Positions 1 through 7,337 of a stretch of DNA of 15,931 nucleotides are shown here, one piece after another; within the stretch, counting starts at the first letter, position 1, and every line of letters starts with the position of its first letter. The stretch covers positions 1 to 15,931 of the forward strand of contig JBBRWQ010000076.1 in the NCBI GenBank assembly GCA_038249115.1, read 5' to 3'. Source of the stretch: UBA4719 sp038249115. Its GTDB lineage: Bacteria > Actinomycetota > Actinomycetes > Actinomycetales > Dermatophilaceae. Position numbers and translations under genes: made by a program. The notes below the pieces were generated by a model. That model searched no databases. It was not told where the DNA came from and saw only the letters and a list, made by a program, of their open reading frames with translations.

Positions 1-172
1 CAATGCCCTGGGTGAGCGTGGTCTTGCCGGCACCCAGGTCGCCTGTCAGCACCAGCAGGTCCCCGGCCCTGAGGAGGGCGCCGAGCCTGACCCCCCAGGC
101 GTGGGTGTCCTCGACGTTGGGCAGCCCCACGTGACCCAAGGCGCGAGCTGCGTCGGTGGCTTCAGGAGGCAT
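1..172 (-). CDS. tsaE: TsaE, tRNA t6A biosynthesis ATPase (N-terminal part, cut by window edge)
   Basis: TsaE is the P-loop ATPase that works with TsaB and TsaD to make N6-threonylcarbamoyladenosine at position 37 of ANN-decoding tRNAs, in the cytoplasm. About 57 codons are visible, starting with ATG at 172 and running off the left edge in frame. The Walker A motif GDLGAGKTTLTQG lies near residues 44–56, which is the usual place and spelling for TsaE. An upstream segment reading LPNVEDTHAWGVRLGALLRAGD matches the family's N-terminal beta-strand and helix. The start codon lies inside the end of the hydrolase gene (11-base overlap), so translation is probably coupled. The position after alr is common in actinobacteria, where tsaB, rimI and tsaD usually follow; they would lie outside this window. 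The rest of the protein cannot be assessed. Confidence 0.9.
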   Translation of the reverse strand, partial: MPPEATDAARALGHVGLPNVEDTHAWGVRLGALLRAGDLLVLTGDLGAGKTTLTQGI

Positions 173-1352
173 TTTCTCGACGCGCCTGGGCCGCCTTCTC
201 CACCCGTCGTCTCTTGGCCAGGTCAGTGACCAGTCGGCGAACTCGCGGCTTGTCGCGCAGGTCCGTGTGGGCTACCGCCGCACGTTGCGCGCGCGCGATC
301 AGTGCCAGCAACTGCTCGCTGACCACGTCGCCGTGCTCGAGCATGATGAGGTGACCGGCGTCGTTGACCAGGACGTGTTCGGCGCCCGGGATGAGCCGCA
401 CGATCTCTTCGCTGTGCTGCGGCGGCGTCAGCAGATCCTGGACGCCGTTGATCACCAAGGTCTCGACGCCGATGAACGTCTCGAGCGCCTCGCGCTTGTC
501 ATGCTTGTCGAACGTCTCCATAAACTCGGAGATGACCTCGATCCGGGTCCCGAAGATCATGTCGGCGGTCAGTCGTACGATGCTCAGCGGCACCGGCGAT
601 GCGAATGAGTAACGGTCGACCAGGAACTCCTCGACATCACGTCCAGCCCTCAGCGCGGCGTTGACCAGACCCTGCCGTCCGGCCAGCTGCCCGACCGCGA
701 CCGGCCCCATCCGGTGAACCGCCCTGCCGAGCATGTTGCCCAGGCCCCACGAGACCGCCGACAGGCCCCCCGGGCTGGTCGCCACGAACGCCACCCCCAG
801 AACGCGCTCCTTGATCAGCTCGGGTTGTTGTACGGCGAGGGCCATCAACGTCATACCGCCCATGGAGTGACCGACCAGGACCAACGGACCGTGCGGCACG
901 ACCGAGCTGATGACGGCACCCAGGTCGTGCCCGAGCTGGTCGACGTCATAGGACTCCGTGGACCCTGCCCCTGACTGACCGTGGCCGCGGTGGTCCCACA
1001 GCACCACGCGGTAGCCGGCAGCTTTCAGAGCCCGCCTCTGGAACACCCAGCTGCGAAGGCTCAACGTGTAGCCGTGGCAGAACACCACCGTCGGCACGGG
1101 CGCGCCGTCTGGCGCCGTGGTTGGTCGGCCTTCGGGTTCGTCAATCTCGACGTGCAAGGGCACACCGTCGGTGGCCATGACGACGACGGTGGTTGTGGCC
1201 TCAACTTCATAGGTATCAAGAGAATCCAACGCCCTCGCCGTCTGGCGTGCCCGGACCAGTCGATCGGCGACAACACTCACCGTCGCGGTAGCCGCCGCCG
1301 CCGCAAGCCCGACACCCAGGCCGGTGAGCGTCTTGCGGTTCTGCCCGATCAC
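162..1352 (-). CDS. Alpha/beta hydrolase with N-terminal membrane anchor
   Basis: This 396-residue protein has a complete alpha/beta-hydrolase catalytic set. The nucleophile elbow GHSMGG places the serine at residue 163, the acid is probably Asp306 in NGVQDLLTP, and the histidine is His334 in DAGHLIMLEH. The HG pair near residues 93–94 would form the oxyanion hole. Residues about 8–33 are a glycine/alanine-rich hydrophobic stretch after a short basic start (RK), which looks like a signal anchor, so the enzyme may face the outside of the membrane. The basic tail (RRLVTDLAKRRRVEK) is low in structure. The start is GTG at 1352 and overlaps the alr stop by 4 bases. The substrate is not deducible. 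Its fixed place between alr and tsaE is also seen, to my knowledge, in other actinobacteria, but this alone does not assign a role. Confidence 0.88.
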   Translation of the reverse strand: MIGQNRKTLTGLGVGLAAAAATATVSVVADRLVRARQTARALDSLDTYEVEATTTVVVMATDGVPLHVEIDEPEGRPTTAPDGAPVPTVVFCHGYTLSLRSWVFQRRALKAAGYRVVLWDHRGHGQSGAGSTESYDVDQLGHDLGAVISSVVPHGPLVLVGHSMGGMTLMALAVQQPELIKERVLGVAFVATSPGGLSAVSWGLGNMLGRAVHRMGPVAVGQLAGRQGLVNAALRAGRDVEEFLVDRYSFASPVPLSIVRLTADMIFGTRIEVISEFMETFDKHDKREALETFIGVETLVINGVQDLLTPPQHSEEIVRLIPGAEHVLVNDAGHLIMLEHGDVVSEQLLALIARAQRAAVAHTDLRDKPRVRRLVTDLAKRRRVEKAAQARRENAS

Positions 1353-2545
1353 TGCTGGCCCCCGACGTACATCCGGGGCACGCGAGCCCCGATGCGAGTG
1401 ACAATCTCGTAGGAGATCGTCCCGGTCGCCTCCGCCCAGTCCTGTGCCATCGGCTCACCCGACTCGCCGGCGCCGAAGAGGGTCACAGTGTCCCCCGCCT
1501 GAGCCTCGCTCTGCGGCCCGAGGTCGACGATGAACTGATCCATACAGACCCGTCCGGAGACTGTATGCCGTTCGCCAGCCAGGCTCACTGGCCCCACGTT
1601 TGTCGCATTGCGCGGTATGCCATCGGCGTAGCCAATCGGCACCAGACCGACCTTCGTGTCCCTTGACGTGACGTACTGGTGTCCGTAGCTGAGGCCCTGG
1701 CCGCCCGGAAGACGTTTGGTGCCCGCGAGATCGGCGCTCAGAGTCATCGCGGGCGTGAGTCCGAACGTGGGCGGGCCACCCAGCGAGGGAACCGGCGACA
1801 AACCGTAGACGGCCAGTCCTGGACGAACCAGATCGAAGGCTGCTCCTGGGTTGGTCAGCGTGGCGGCGGAGTTCGCGATGTGCCGGACCTCCAGGTCGCA
1901 CCCTGCGCGTTCGGCGTCGTGCACGGCCTGCCCGAATCGCTCCTGCTGCGCGAGGACCGTCGGGTGGGTCGGATCGTCAGCAAATACGAAATGGGACCAC
2001 ACGCCCACGACCCGCACCGCACCCTCGGCCTCAAGACCCCGAGCCTCCTCGAGCAGGATCGGCCAGTCATCGCCAAAAGCTCCGTTGCGGCCAAGACCGG
2101 TGTCGACCTTGAGATGGATCCGGGCCGTGCGCCCGAGAGCCCGGGCCGCGGCAACCACCTCGGCCAGGCACCACAGGGCGGACACCGATAGATCGACGTC
2201 GGAAGCGATGGCGGCCCTGAAATCTGATCCGGGGACGTGCAGCCACGACAAGACTGGGATCTGAAATCCATTGTCCCGCAAGGTCATCGCCTCACTCAGA
2301 TGAGCGACCCCCAGCCACGACGCTCCACCGGCGACGGCGGCATCAGCGACAGGGAGGAGTCCGTGTCCATAGGCGTCAGCCTTGACCACAGCCATGACCG
2401 CGGCCGATCCGGCATGCTCACGAAGAACCTCGACGTTGCGCCGGATGGCACCCAGATCCACGGTTGCCCATGCTGGCGCCTTGCCACCGGCATGGTCAGG
2501 ACCCGCAGCACCACCGTCTGCGGACCCGTGAACCTCATACGTCAT
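1349..2545 (-). CDS. alr: Alanine racemase
   Basis: Alr interconverts L- and D-alanine with pyridoxal phosphate and provides D-Ala for peptidoglycan. The 398-residue product has the PLP-binding motif VVKADAYGHG with the Schiff-base lysine at residue 55 and the second catalytic base, a tyrosine, at 287 in GLSYGHQY. The PLP-phosphate and active-site segments VPIGYADG (about 303–310) and GRVCMDQ (331–337) are also present. Length is a little above the usual 370–390 because of an N-terminal extension of about 25 residues (rich in G, A, D) before the barrel starts at PAWATVDLGAI. The ATG at 2545 lies 12 bases after the nnr stop, with no strong ribosome binding site, so expression probably depends on coupling to nnr. 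A start within the extension cannot be excluded. The stop overlaps the GTG of the next gene by 4 bases. Confidence 0.97.
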   Translation of the reverse strand: MTYEVHGSADGGAAGPDHAGGKAPAWATVDLGAIRRNVEVLREHAGSAAVMAVVKADAYGHGLLPVADAAVAGGASWLGVAHLSEAMTLRDNGFQIPVLSWLHVPGSDFRAAIASDVDLSVSALWCLAEVVAAARALGRTARIHLKVDTGLGRNGAFGDDWPILLEEARGLEAEGAVRVVGVWSHFVFADDPTHPTVLAQQERFGQAVHDAERAGCDLEVRHIANSAATLTNPGAAFDLVRPGLAVYGLSPVPSLGGPPTFGLTPAMTLSADLAGTKRLPGGQGLSYGHQYVTSRDTKVGLVPIGYADGIPRNATNVGPVSLAGERHTVSGRVCMDQFIVDLGPQSEAQAGDTVTLFGAGESGEPMAQDWAEATGTISYEIVTRIGARVPRMYVGGQQ

Positions 2546-2557
2546 CTCGAGAGTCTC

Positions 2558-4048
2558 TCAGGGTCGGCGAGTCCCGCGAGCCAGCAGCCCGGCGACCACC
2601 CCGGGAATGGACTGTGCCACCGCCAGTGCCCGCACGGGGCCACCGGGGTTAGCGGCGCCGGCAGCCAGCCCGTGGACAAGCGCGCCCACGCTGCCCGAGT
2701 CTGCCGGCGACAGCCCCGCCGCCAGCAGCGTGCCCACCAGCCCGGCCAGCACGTCTCCTGATCCGGCCGTGGCCAGCCAGGAGGGCGCGTCGGCCTGAGA
2801 TCGCACCGCCAGGCCCGATGCGGTGGGCGACACAACGAGCGTCGTCGCACCCTTGAGCAGAACCGTGCTGTTCGTCAGGTCGGCCAGACGCCGGGCATGC
2901 GCCACTGGCGCTCCCACGACGCCAGCTCGGTCCACCGATCCGCCGAGTCGGCTCAACATGCGGGCGAGCTCGCCCGCATGAGGCGTGAGCAGGGTTGGGG
3001 TAGAACGCGGTTCGACGATCAGGTCGAGGCACCCAGCGTCAACGACGCAGGGCAGGCCGGAGTCCAGGGCTGTCTGCGCGGCGGCGCGTTGCACGATGCC
3101 CTCGCCCGAGTCGTCGGCAGCGTCAACACCCGGCCCGAGGAGCCACGCCTGGACCTGGCCCGAGCCGATGACGGCCTCTGGCACTTGTGAGCGGACCAAC
3201 AGGGTTGGCAGGGATGGTCCGACATAGCGCACCATCCCCGCACCGGAACAGACCGCAGCGGTGACGGCCAGCAACGCTGCCCCCGTGTAGTTCTCGCCCC
3301 CGGCGACGACCCCGAGCACACCACGGCTGTACTTGTCGTCTCCGGGGCCCGGTCGGGGCCAGAGCCGTGCGATGTCGTCGTGGGTAACCCGCTCGACCAC
3401 CGGCGGCGCGTCGATCTGCACACCGATGTCCACGACCGTCAGCCGTCCGACGGCAGGCTCGGTGGCAGGCAGCAGGTGGACTGGCTTGGGCGCGATGAAC
3501 GTCACTGTCTCGTCGGCGAAGACGCAGGAGCGCGCGGCCACCTCTCCGCTCGGGTCTGCCCCGCTTGGCAGGTCAACCGCCAGGACGTATGCCGTGTCAC
3601 TCACGTCGCGCAACAGGTCGTCGATCTCCGGTGACAGCCCAGGGTGTCCGCCGATTCCGACTATGCCGTCGATGACCAGCTCGGCCCGGCTCAACGTCGC
3701 CGAGACCTCGGAGGGCGAATCTGCATGCGCACCAACGGTGTTGAGCACCACGGCGCCAGCGTCGCGGGCTGCGAGGACCCCACCCTCGTGGACCGACTCA
3801 GCGACCGTGATCACGACCGCGGCTGCGCCCTCACGCGAGAGGAGGGCCACGGCATACAGCGCATCTCCGCCGTTGTTGCCCGCGCCGACCAGCGCGACCA
3901 CCCTTCGTCCCCCCGGTGACCCCAGCCGGGCGGACGCGACGGCAGCCAGGGCCGAGGCAGCACGAGACATCAGCTCGCCCTCACCCAGACCAGCCATCGC
4001 AACGGCCTCGGCCTCGCGAACCGTGGGCACGGCATAGGCACGGATCAT
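2558..4048 (-). CDS. nnr: Bifunctional NAD(P)HX epimerase/dehydratase
   Basis: Nnr repairs hydrated NADH and NADPH. The N-terminal YjeF_N domain epimerises R- and S-NAD(P)HX, and the C-terminal ribokinase-like domain dehydrates S-NAD(P)HX using a nucleotide. The 496-residue protein shows both domains. In the N-terminal half there is GAGNNGGDALYAVALL at about 55–70 and VDLPSGADPSGEV at about 158–170. In the C-terminal half there is GVLGVVAGGENYTGAA near 243–258, the TPHAGE motif near 355–360, LLKGATTLV near 397–405 and TAGSGDVLAGL near 427–437, where the Asp of GSGD (432) is the expected catalytic residue. The gene sits 7 bases after acpS and 12 before alr. An acpS–nnr–alr order is common in Gram-positive bacteria, which supports a shared transcript. 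ATG at 4048 gives a normal N-terminus (MIRAYAVPTVREAE). Confidence 0.96.
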   Translation of the reverse strand: MIRAYAVPTVREAEAVAMAGLGEGELMSRAASALAAVASARLGSPGGRRVVALVGAGNNGGDALYAVALLSREGAAAVVITVAESVHEGGVLAARDAGAVVLNTVGAHADSPSEVSATLSRAELVIDGIVGIGGHPGLSPEIDDLLRDVSDTAYVLAVDLPSGADPSGEVAARSCVFADETVTFIAPKPVHLLPATEPAVGRLTVVDIGVQIDAPPVVERVTHDDIARLWPRPGPGDDKYSRGVLGVVAGGENYTGAALLAVTAAVCSGAGMVRYVGPSLPTLLVRSQVPEAVIGSGQVQAWLLGPGVDAADDSGEGIVQRAAAQTALDSGLPCVVDAGCLDLIVEPRSTPTLLTPHAGELARMLSRLGGSVDRAGVVGAPVAHARRLADLTNSTVLLKGATTLVVSPTASGLAVRSQADAPSWLATAGSGDVLAGLVGTLLAAGLSPADSGSVGALVHGLAAGAANPGGPVRALAVAQSIPGVVAGLLARGTRRP

Positions 4049-4055
4049 GGTCGCC

Positions 4056-4406
4056 TCAACCTTCGGCTATCACGACAGCCGAGGCGATCCCGGCGTCATG
4101 GGAGAGCGAGACGTGCAGCTCGTGGACACCCAGAACGGCCGCACGCGCTTCGACGGTGCCCCAGACCTTGAGGTGTGGTTGCCCGTCGTCGTCGCTCACA
4201 ACGCAGACGTGGGTCCAGTGCATGCCGGCCGGCGCACCCAACGCCTTTGCCAGCGCTTCCTTGGCCGCGAACCTGGCCGCAAGCGAGTTGAGTCCCAAGG
4301 ATCGCTCGGAGTCGGTGAACAGCCGTTCGAGCAGGCGTGGTGTGCGTTCGAGTACCTGACCGAAACGCGCAACGTCTACGACGTCGATGCCAAGCCCGAC
4401 GATCAT
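4056..4406 (-). CDS. acpS: Holo-[acyl-carrier-protein] synthase
   Basis: AcpS moves 4'-phosphopantetheine from CoA to a serine of apo-ACP and so activates fatty acid synthesis. The 116-residue protein has the family's normal length and both magnesium-binding signatures: GIDVVDVARF with Asp8, and RFAAKEALAKALG with Glu50. The C-terminal strand motif HVSLSHDAGIASAVVIA is also typical. ATG at 4406 overlaps the glmS stop by 4 bases, so translation is probably coupled. CoA for this reaction depends on pantothenate kinase, whose gene (coaA) is divergent from glmS in this window. The pairing is suggestive, but I see no shared regulatory site that proves a link. Confidence 0.97.
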   Translation of the reverse strand: MIVGLGIDVVDVARFGQVLERTPRLLERLFTDSERSLGLNSLAARFAAKEALAKALGAPAGMHWTHVCVVSDDDGQPHLKVWGTVEARAAVLGVHELHVSLSHDAGIASAVVIAEG

Positions 4407-6262
4407 TCGACGGTGACGGACTTGGCGAGGTTGCGCGGCTGGTCGACGTCGAGACCCTTTGCCGCGGCCAGCTCGCAGGCGAACACCTGAAGGGGGACCG
4501 TCGTCACCAGGGGCGCCAGCAGGGGCGGCGTCGCAGGAACCCGGATGATGACGTCAGCAAACGGCACGACATCCTCGTCTCCCTCCTCGGCGATCACGAT
4601 CGTTCGAGCTCCGCGAGCCCGGATCTCCTGGATGTTGGAGACCACCTTGCCGTGCAGCCCGTGCTCGCTGCTGGGCGAGGGGACGATCACGAACACGGGC
4701 TGCCCGGCCTCGATCAACGCGATGGGCCCGTGCTTGAGCTCACCCGCAGCGAAGCCCTCGGCATGGATGTAGGCCAGTTCCTTGAGCTTGAGGGCGCCCT
4801 CGAGGGCCACCGGGTAGCCCACGTGACGGCCCAGGAACAGGACCGACCTCGTGTCGGCCATGAACCGGGCGACCTCGCGGACCCGGTCCAGGCCATCAAG
4901 GACGGTCTGGATCTTGGCTGGCATCTCGTGCAGGTCCTTCATCACGGCCTGCGCCTCATCGGCGAAGGTGCCGCCTCGCAGCTGGGCGAGATAGAGACCC
5001 AGGATGTAGCAGGCCGTGATCTGGGCCAGGAAGGCCTTGGTCGAGGCGACCGCGATCTCGGGGCCAGCGTGGGTGTAGAGCACGGCGTCGGACTCACGCG
5101 GGATCGTCGAGCCGTGGGTGTTGCAGATGGCTATGACGCGGGCGCCCAGATCACGCGCGTGCTTGACCGCCATCAAGGTGTCCATCGTCTCGCCGGACTG
5201 CGAGATCGCGACGACCAGGGTGTGTTCGTTGACCACCGGGTCGCGGTAGCGGAACTCGTGTGCCAGCTCGACCTCGCACGGAATGCGGGTCCAGTGCTCA
5301 AGGGCGTACTTGGCGACCATGCCGGCGTAGGCAGCCGTGCCACACGCGATGAACACGATCTTGTCCACCGCGCGTAGCTCGGCCTCGTCCATGCGCAGCT
5401 CGTCCAGCACGAGACGACCCGTCGCGTCGGTACGACCCAGCAGGGTGTCAGCGACAGCGTGCGGCTGGTCGTGGATCTCCTTGGCCATGAAGTTCGGGAA
5501 GCCACCCTTCTCGGCGGCGGCGGCGTCCCAGTCGACGTGGTACTGCTTGCCATGAGCCGGCGTTCCGTCAAAGTTGATGATCTTGGCGCCGTCGGTCGTG
5601 ATCGTGACGATCTGGTCCTGTGCGAGCTCGAGCGCCTCGCGGGTGTAGCCGATGAAGGCCGCGACGTCAGAACCGAGGAAGTTCTCCCCCTCTCCCAGGC
5701 CGACGACCAGGGGGCTGTTGCGTCGCGCACCGACCACGACCCCGGGTTGGTCCGCATGCACGGCCAGCAGCGTGAAGGCGCCTTCGAGACCGCCCACCAC
5801 CTGGCGCATGGCTTCGGTGAGGTCGCCGGTAGTGCTGTATGTGCGGGCCAGGAGCTGGGCAACGACCTCGGTGTCGGTCTCGCTGAGGAACTCGACGCCG
5901 TCATCCATCAGTCCTGACTTCAGCCTGTGGAAGTTCTCGATGATGCCGTTGTGGATCAGGGCCAGCTTGCCGTCGGCGCCACCCCGGTGGGGGTGCGCAT
6001 TCACGTTGGTCGGACCGCCGTGGGTGGCCCAACGGGTGTGCCCGATGCCGGTTCTCGACGCCGCCAGCGGCGCCTTGGCCAGCGCGTCTGTCAGGTTGAC
6101 CAGCTTTCCTGCACGCTTCTCGGTCACCACGTGGTCCCCCACGACCAGCGCCACACCGGCGGAGTCGTAGCCGCGGTACTCGAGCCTGGCCAAACCCTCC
6201 ATGACCACTTCGAGAGCCCTGCCATCGACGCTGGGGCCCACATATCCCACGATTCCGCACAT
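4403..6262 (-). CDS. glmS: Glutamine–fructose-6-phosphate aminotransferase (isomerising)
   Basis: GlmS makes glucosamine-6-phosphate from fructose-6-phosphate and glutamine, the entry step to UDP-GlcNAc. The 619-residue protein starts MCGIVGYVG, so Cys2 is the N-terminal nucleophile once the initiator Met is removed. The glutaminase domain (about 1–235) has RWATHGGP near 78–84, HNGIIEN near 104–110 and SETDTE near 128–133. Two SIS domains follow: the first has ACGTAAYAG (306–314) and AISQSGETMDTL (352–363), the second has GRHVGYPVALEGALKLKELAYIHAEG and ELKHGPIALI. The C-terminus DVDQPRNLAKSVTVE is the classic end that closes over the active site. It is the first gene of the minus-strand operon. 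There is no glmS ribozyme upstream: only 65 bases separate it from coaA. A -10-like TAGGCT ends 7 bases before the ATG, which suggests a leaderless transcript. Confidence 0.98.
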   Translation of the reverse strand: MCGIVGYVGPSVDGRALEVVMEGLARLEYRGYDSAGVALVVGDHVVTEKRAGKLVNLTDALAKAPLAASRTGIGHTRWATHGGPTNVNAHPHRGGADGKLALIHNGIIENFHRLKSGLMDDGVEFLSETDTEVVAQLLARTYSTTGDLTEAMRQVVGGLEGAFTLLAVHADQPGVVVGARRNSPLVVGLGEGENFLGSDVAAFIGYTREALELAQDQIVTITTDGAKIINFDGTPAHGKQYHVDWDAAAAEKGGFPNFMAKEIHDQPHAVADTLLGRTDATGRLVLDELRMDEAELRAVDKIVFIACGTAAYAGMVAKYALEHWTRIPCEVELAHEFRYRDPVVNEHTLVVAISQSGETMDTLMAVKHARDLGARVIAICNTHGSTIPRESDAVLYTHAGPEIAVASTKAFLAQITACYILGLYLAQLRGGTFADEAQAVMKDLHEMPAKIQTVLDGLDRVREVARFMADTRSVLFLGRHVGYPVALEGALKLKELAYIHAEGFAAGELKHGPIALIEAGQPVFVIVPSPSSEHGLHGKVVSNIQEIRARGARTIVIAEEGDEDVVPFADVIIRVPATPPLLAPLVTTVPLQVFACELAAAKGLDVDQPRNLAKSVTVE

Positions 6263-6269
6263 GCCCGCC

Positions 6270-6275
6270 AGCCTA
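6270..6275 (-). promoter_or_regulatory. Probable -10 element for a leaderless glmS transcript
   Basis: On the minus strand the hexamer TAGGCT fits the actinobacterial TANNNT pattern and ends 7 bases before the glmS ATG, so transcription would begin at or next to the start codon. No Shine-Dalgarno sequence lies in the intervening bases. A good -35 box is not visible, which is common in high-GC promoters. The call rests on pattern and spacing only. Confidence 0.5.
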
Positions 6276-6314
6276 ACGTGAGACTTTCATGTCCCCGTTT
6301 GGAACGGCTTGGGC

Positions 6315-6320
6315 CACAAT
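6315..6320 (+). promoter_or_regulatory. Probable -10 element for a leaderless coaA transcript
   Basis: CACAAT ends 7 bases before the ATG at 6328. No Shine-Dalgarno sequence precedes that ATG. This hexamer would lie inside the coding region if the upstream ATGs (6289 or 6319) were used, which supports 6328 as the start. No clear -35 box is visible. Confidence 0.45.
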
Positions 6321-6327
6321 GGGCCGG

Positions 6328-7284
6328 ATGCGACCCCTCAATGGCTCTGCCCTGCCGTCGCCGTACGTCGAGCTCGACCGTGCGGCGTGGGCTCGTCTGC
6401 GCGACCAGCACCCCCTGAGCCTGACCGAGGACGACGTCACCCGGCTGCAGGGAACGGGCGACCGTCTCGACCTCGCCGAGGTCGAACAGGTCTATCTCCC
6501 TCTTTCGAGGCTGCTCAACTTCTATGTCGCCGCCACCGCCGGCCTGCACCGCATCACGACCGACTTCCTGGGCGAGCGTCCTGAGCGGACCCCGTTCGTC
6601 ATCGGAGTCGCCGGTTCCGTGGCCGTGGGCAAGTCCACCACCTCGAGAATCCTGCGTGAGCTGCTGACCCGGTGGCCCGGCACGCCCCGGGTCGAGCTCG
6701 TGACAACCGACGGCTTCCTGTACCCCAACGCCGAGCTCGAGCGCCGGGGACTGTTGGAGCGCAAGGGTTTTCCCGAGTCCTACGATCGCCGGGCCCTGCT
6801 CAGGTTCGTCGCCGAGGTCAAGTCCGGTAAGGAAGAGGTCAGCGCACCCGTCTATTCGCACCTCACCTATGACATCGTCCCGGACCAGCAGATCGTCGTG
6901 CGCCACCCGGATGTGTTGATCGTCGAAGGACTCAACGTCCTGCAGTCCCCGAGGGTGCGGGCCGACGGACGTACCGGCCTGGCGGTCAGCGACTTCTTCG
7001 ACTTCTCCGTCTTTGTCGACGCCAGAACCGAGGACATCAAGCGGTGGTATGTCGAGCGGTTCCTCCGCCTGCGCGGGACCACCTTCACAGACCCGAACTC
7101 CTACTTCCACCGTTACGCGGAGCTGACCGACGAGCAGGCCCGCGAGATAGCCAGTGATATCTGGTCCACGATCAACGGACCAAACCTGATCCACAACGTG
7201 GTCACCACGCGCGGCCGTGCCAACCTGGTGCTGTCCAAGGGCGAGGACCACAGCGTCCACAGGGTCCGGTTGCGCAAGCTCTGA
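6328..7284 (+). CDS. coaA: Type I pantothenate kinase
   Basis: CoaA phosphorylates pantothenate with ATP, the first and regulated step of CoA synthesis. The 318-residue protein (from ATG 6328) has the CoaA N-terminus SPYVELDRAAWARL, VEQVYLPLSRLL near 52–63, the Walker A segment GVAGSVAVGKSTTSR near 93–107, TTDGFLYPNAELERRGLLERKGFPESYDRRALL in the middle (a hallmark of type I enzymes), PVYSHLTYDI, the strand VLIVEGLNVLQ, and the C-terminus VHRVRLRKL. ATG codons at 6289 and 6319 are in frame but would add residues (MSPFGTAWATMGR) that type I kinases lack, so 6328 is preferred. The gene is divergent from glmS. A type I enzyme implies likely feedback inhibition by CoA, as is known for the family. 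Confidence 0.96.
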   Translation: MRPLNGSALPSPYVELDRAAWARLRDQHPLSLTEDDVTRLQGTGDRLDLAEVEQVYLPLSRLLNFYVAATAGLHRITTDFLGERPERTPFVIGVAGSVAVGKSTTSRILRELLTRWPGTPRVELVTTDGFLYPNAELERRGLLERKGFPESYDRRALLRFVAEVKSGKEEVSAPVYSHLTYDIVPDQQIVVRHPDVLIVEGLNVLQSPRVRADGRTGLAVSDFFDFSVFVDARTEDIKRWYVERFLRLRGTTFTDPNSYFHRYAELTDEQAREIASDIWSTINGPNLIHNVVTTRGRANLVLSKGEDHSVHRVRLRKL

Positions 7285-7325
7285 GACGTGACTCCGAGAC
7301 CTGATTCTGGGCACCGCTTGTGGGC

Positions 7326-7331
7326 CATGAT
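7326..7331 (+). promoter_or_regulatory. Probable -10 element for a leaderless fumC transcript
   Basis: CATGAT ends 6 bases before the ATG at 7338, and no Shine-Dalgarno sequence is present. The 53 bases between coaA and this ATG hold no clear terminator hairpin, so read-through from coaA is also possible. The spacing matches the glmS, coaA and trhA starts in this window. Confidence 0.4.
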
Positions 7332-7337
7332 TCAGTC

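Noticed and set aside
4337..5377. 346-codon open frame on the plus strand, antisense to glmS
   Set aside because: glmS is unmistakable on the minus strand, and this frame shows only low-complexity antisense composition.
6263..6327. glmS ribozyme
   Set aside because: The spacer is far too short and the ribozyme core is absent; that element is typical of Firmicutes.
6124..7314. 396-codon open frame on the minus strand, antisense to coaA
   Set aside because: It covers the coaA coding region and runs into glmS in another frame. Its amino acid content is the D/G/V/Q-rich pattern expected of the antisense of high-GC genes, with no recognisable motif.
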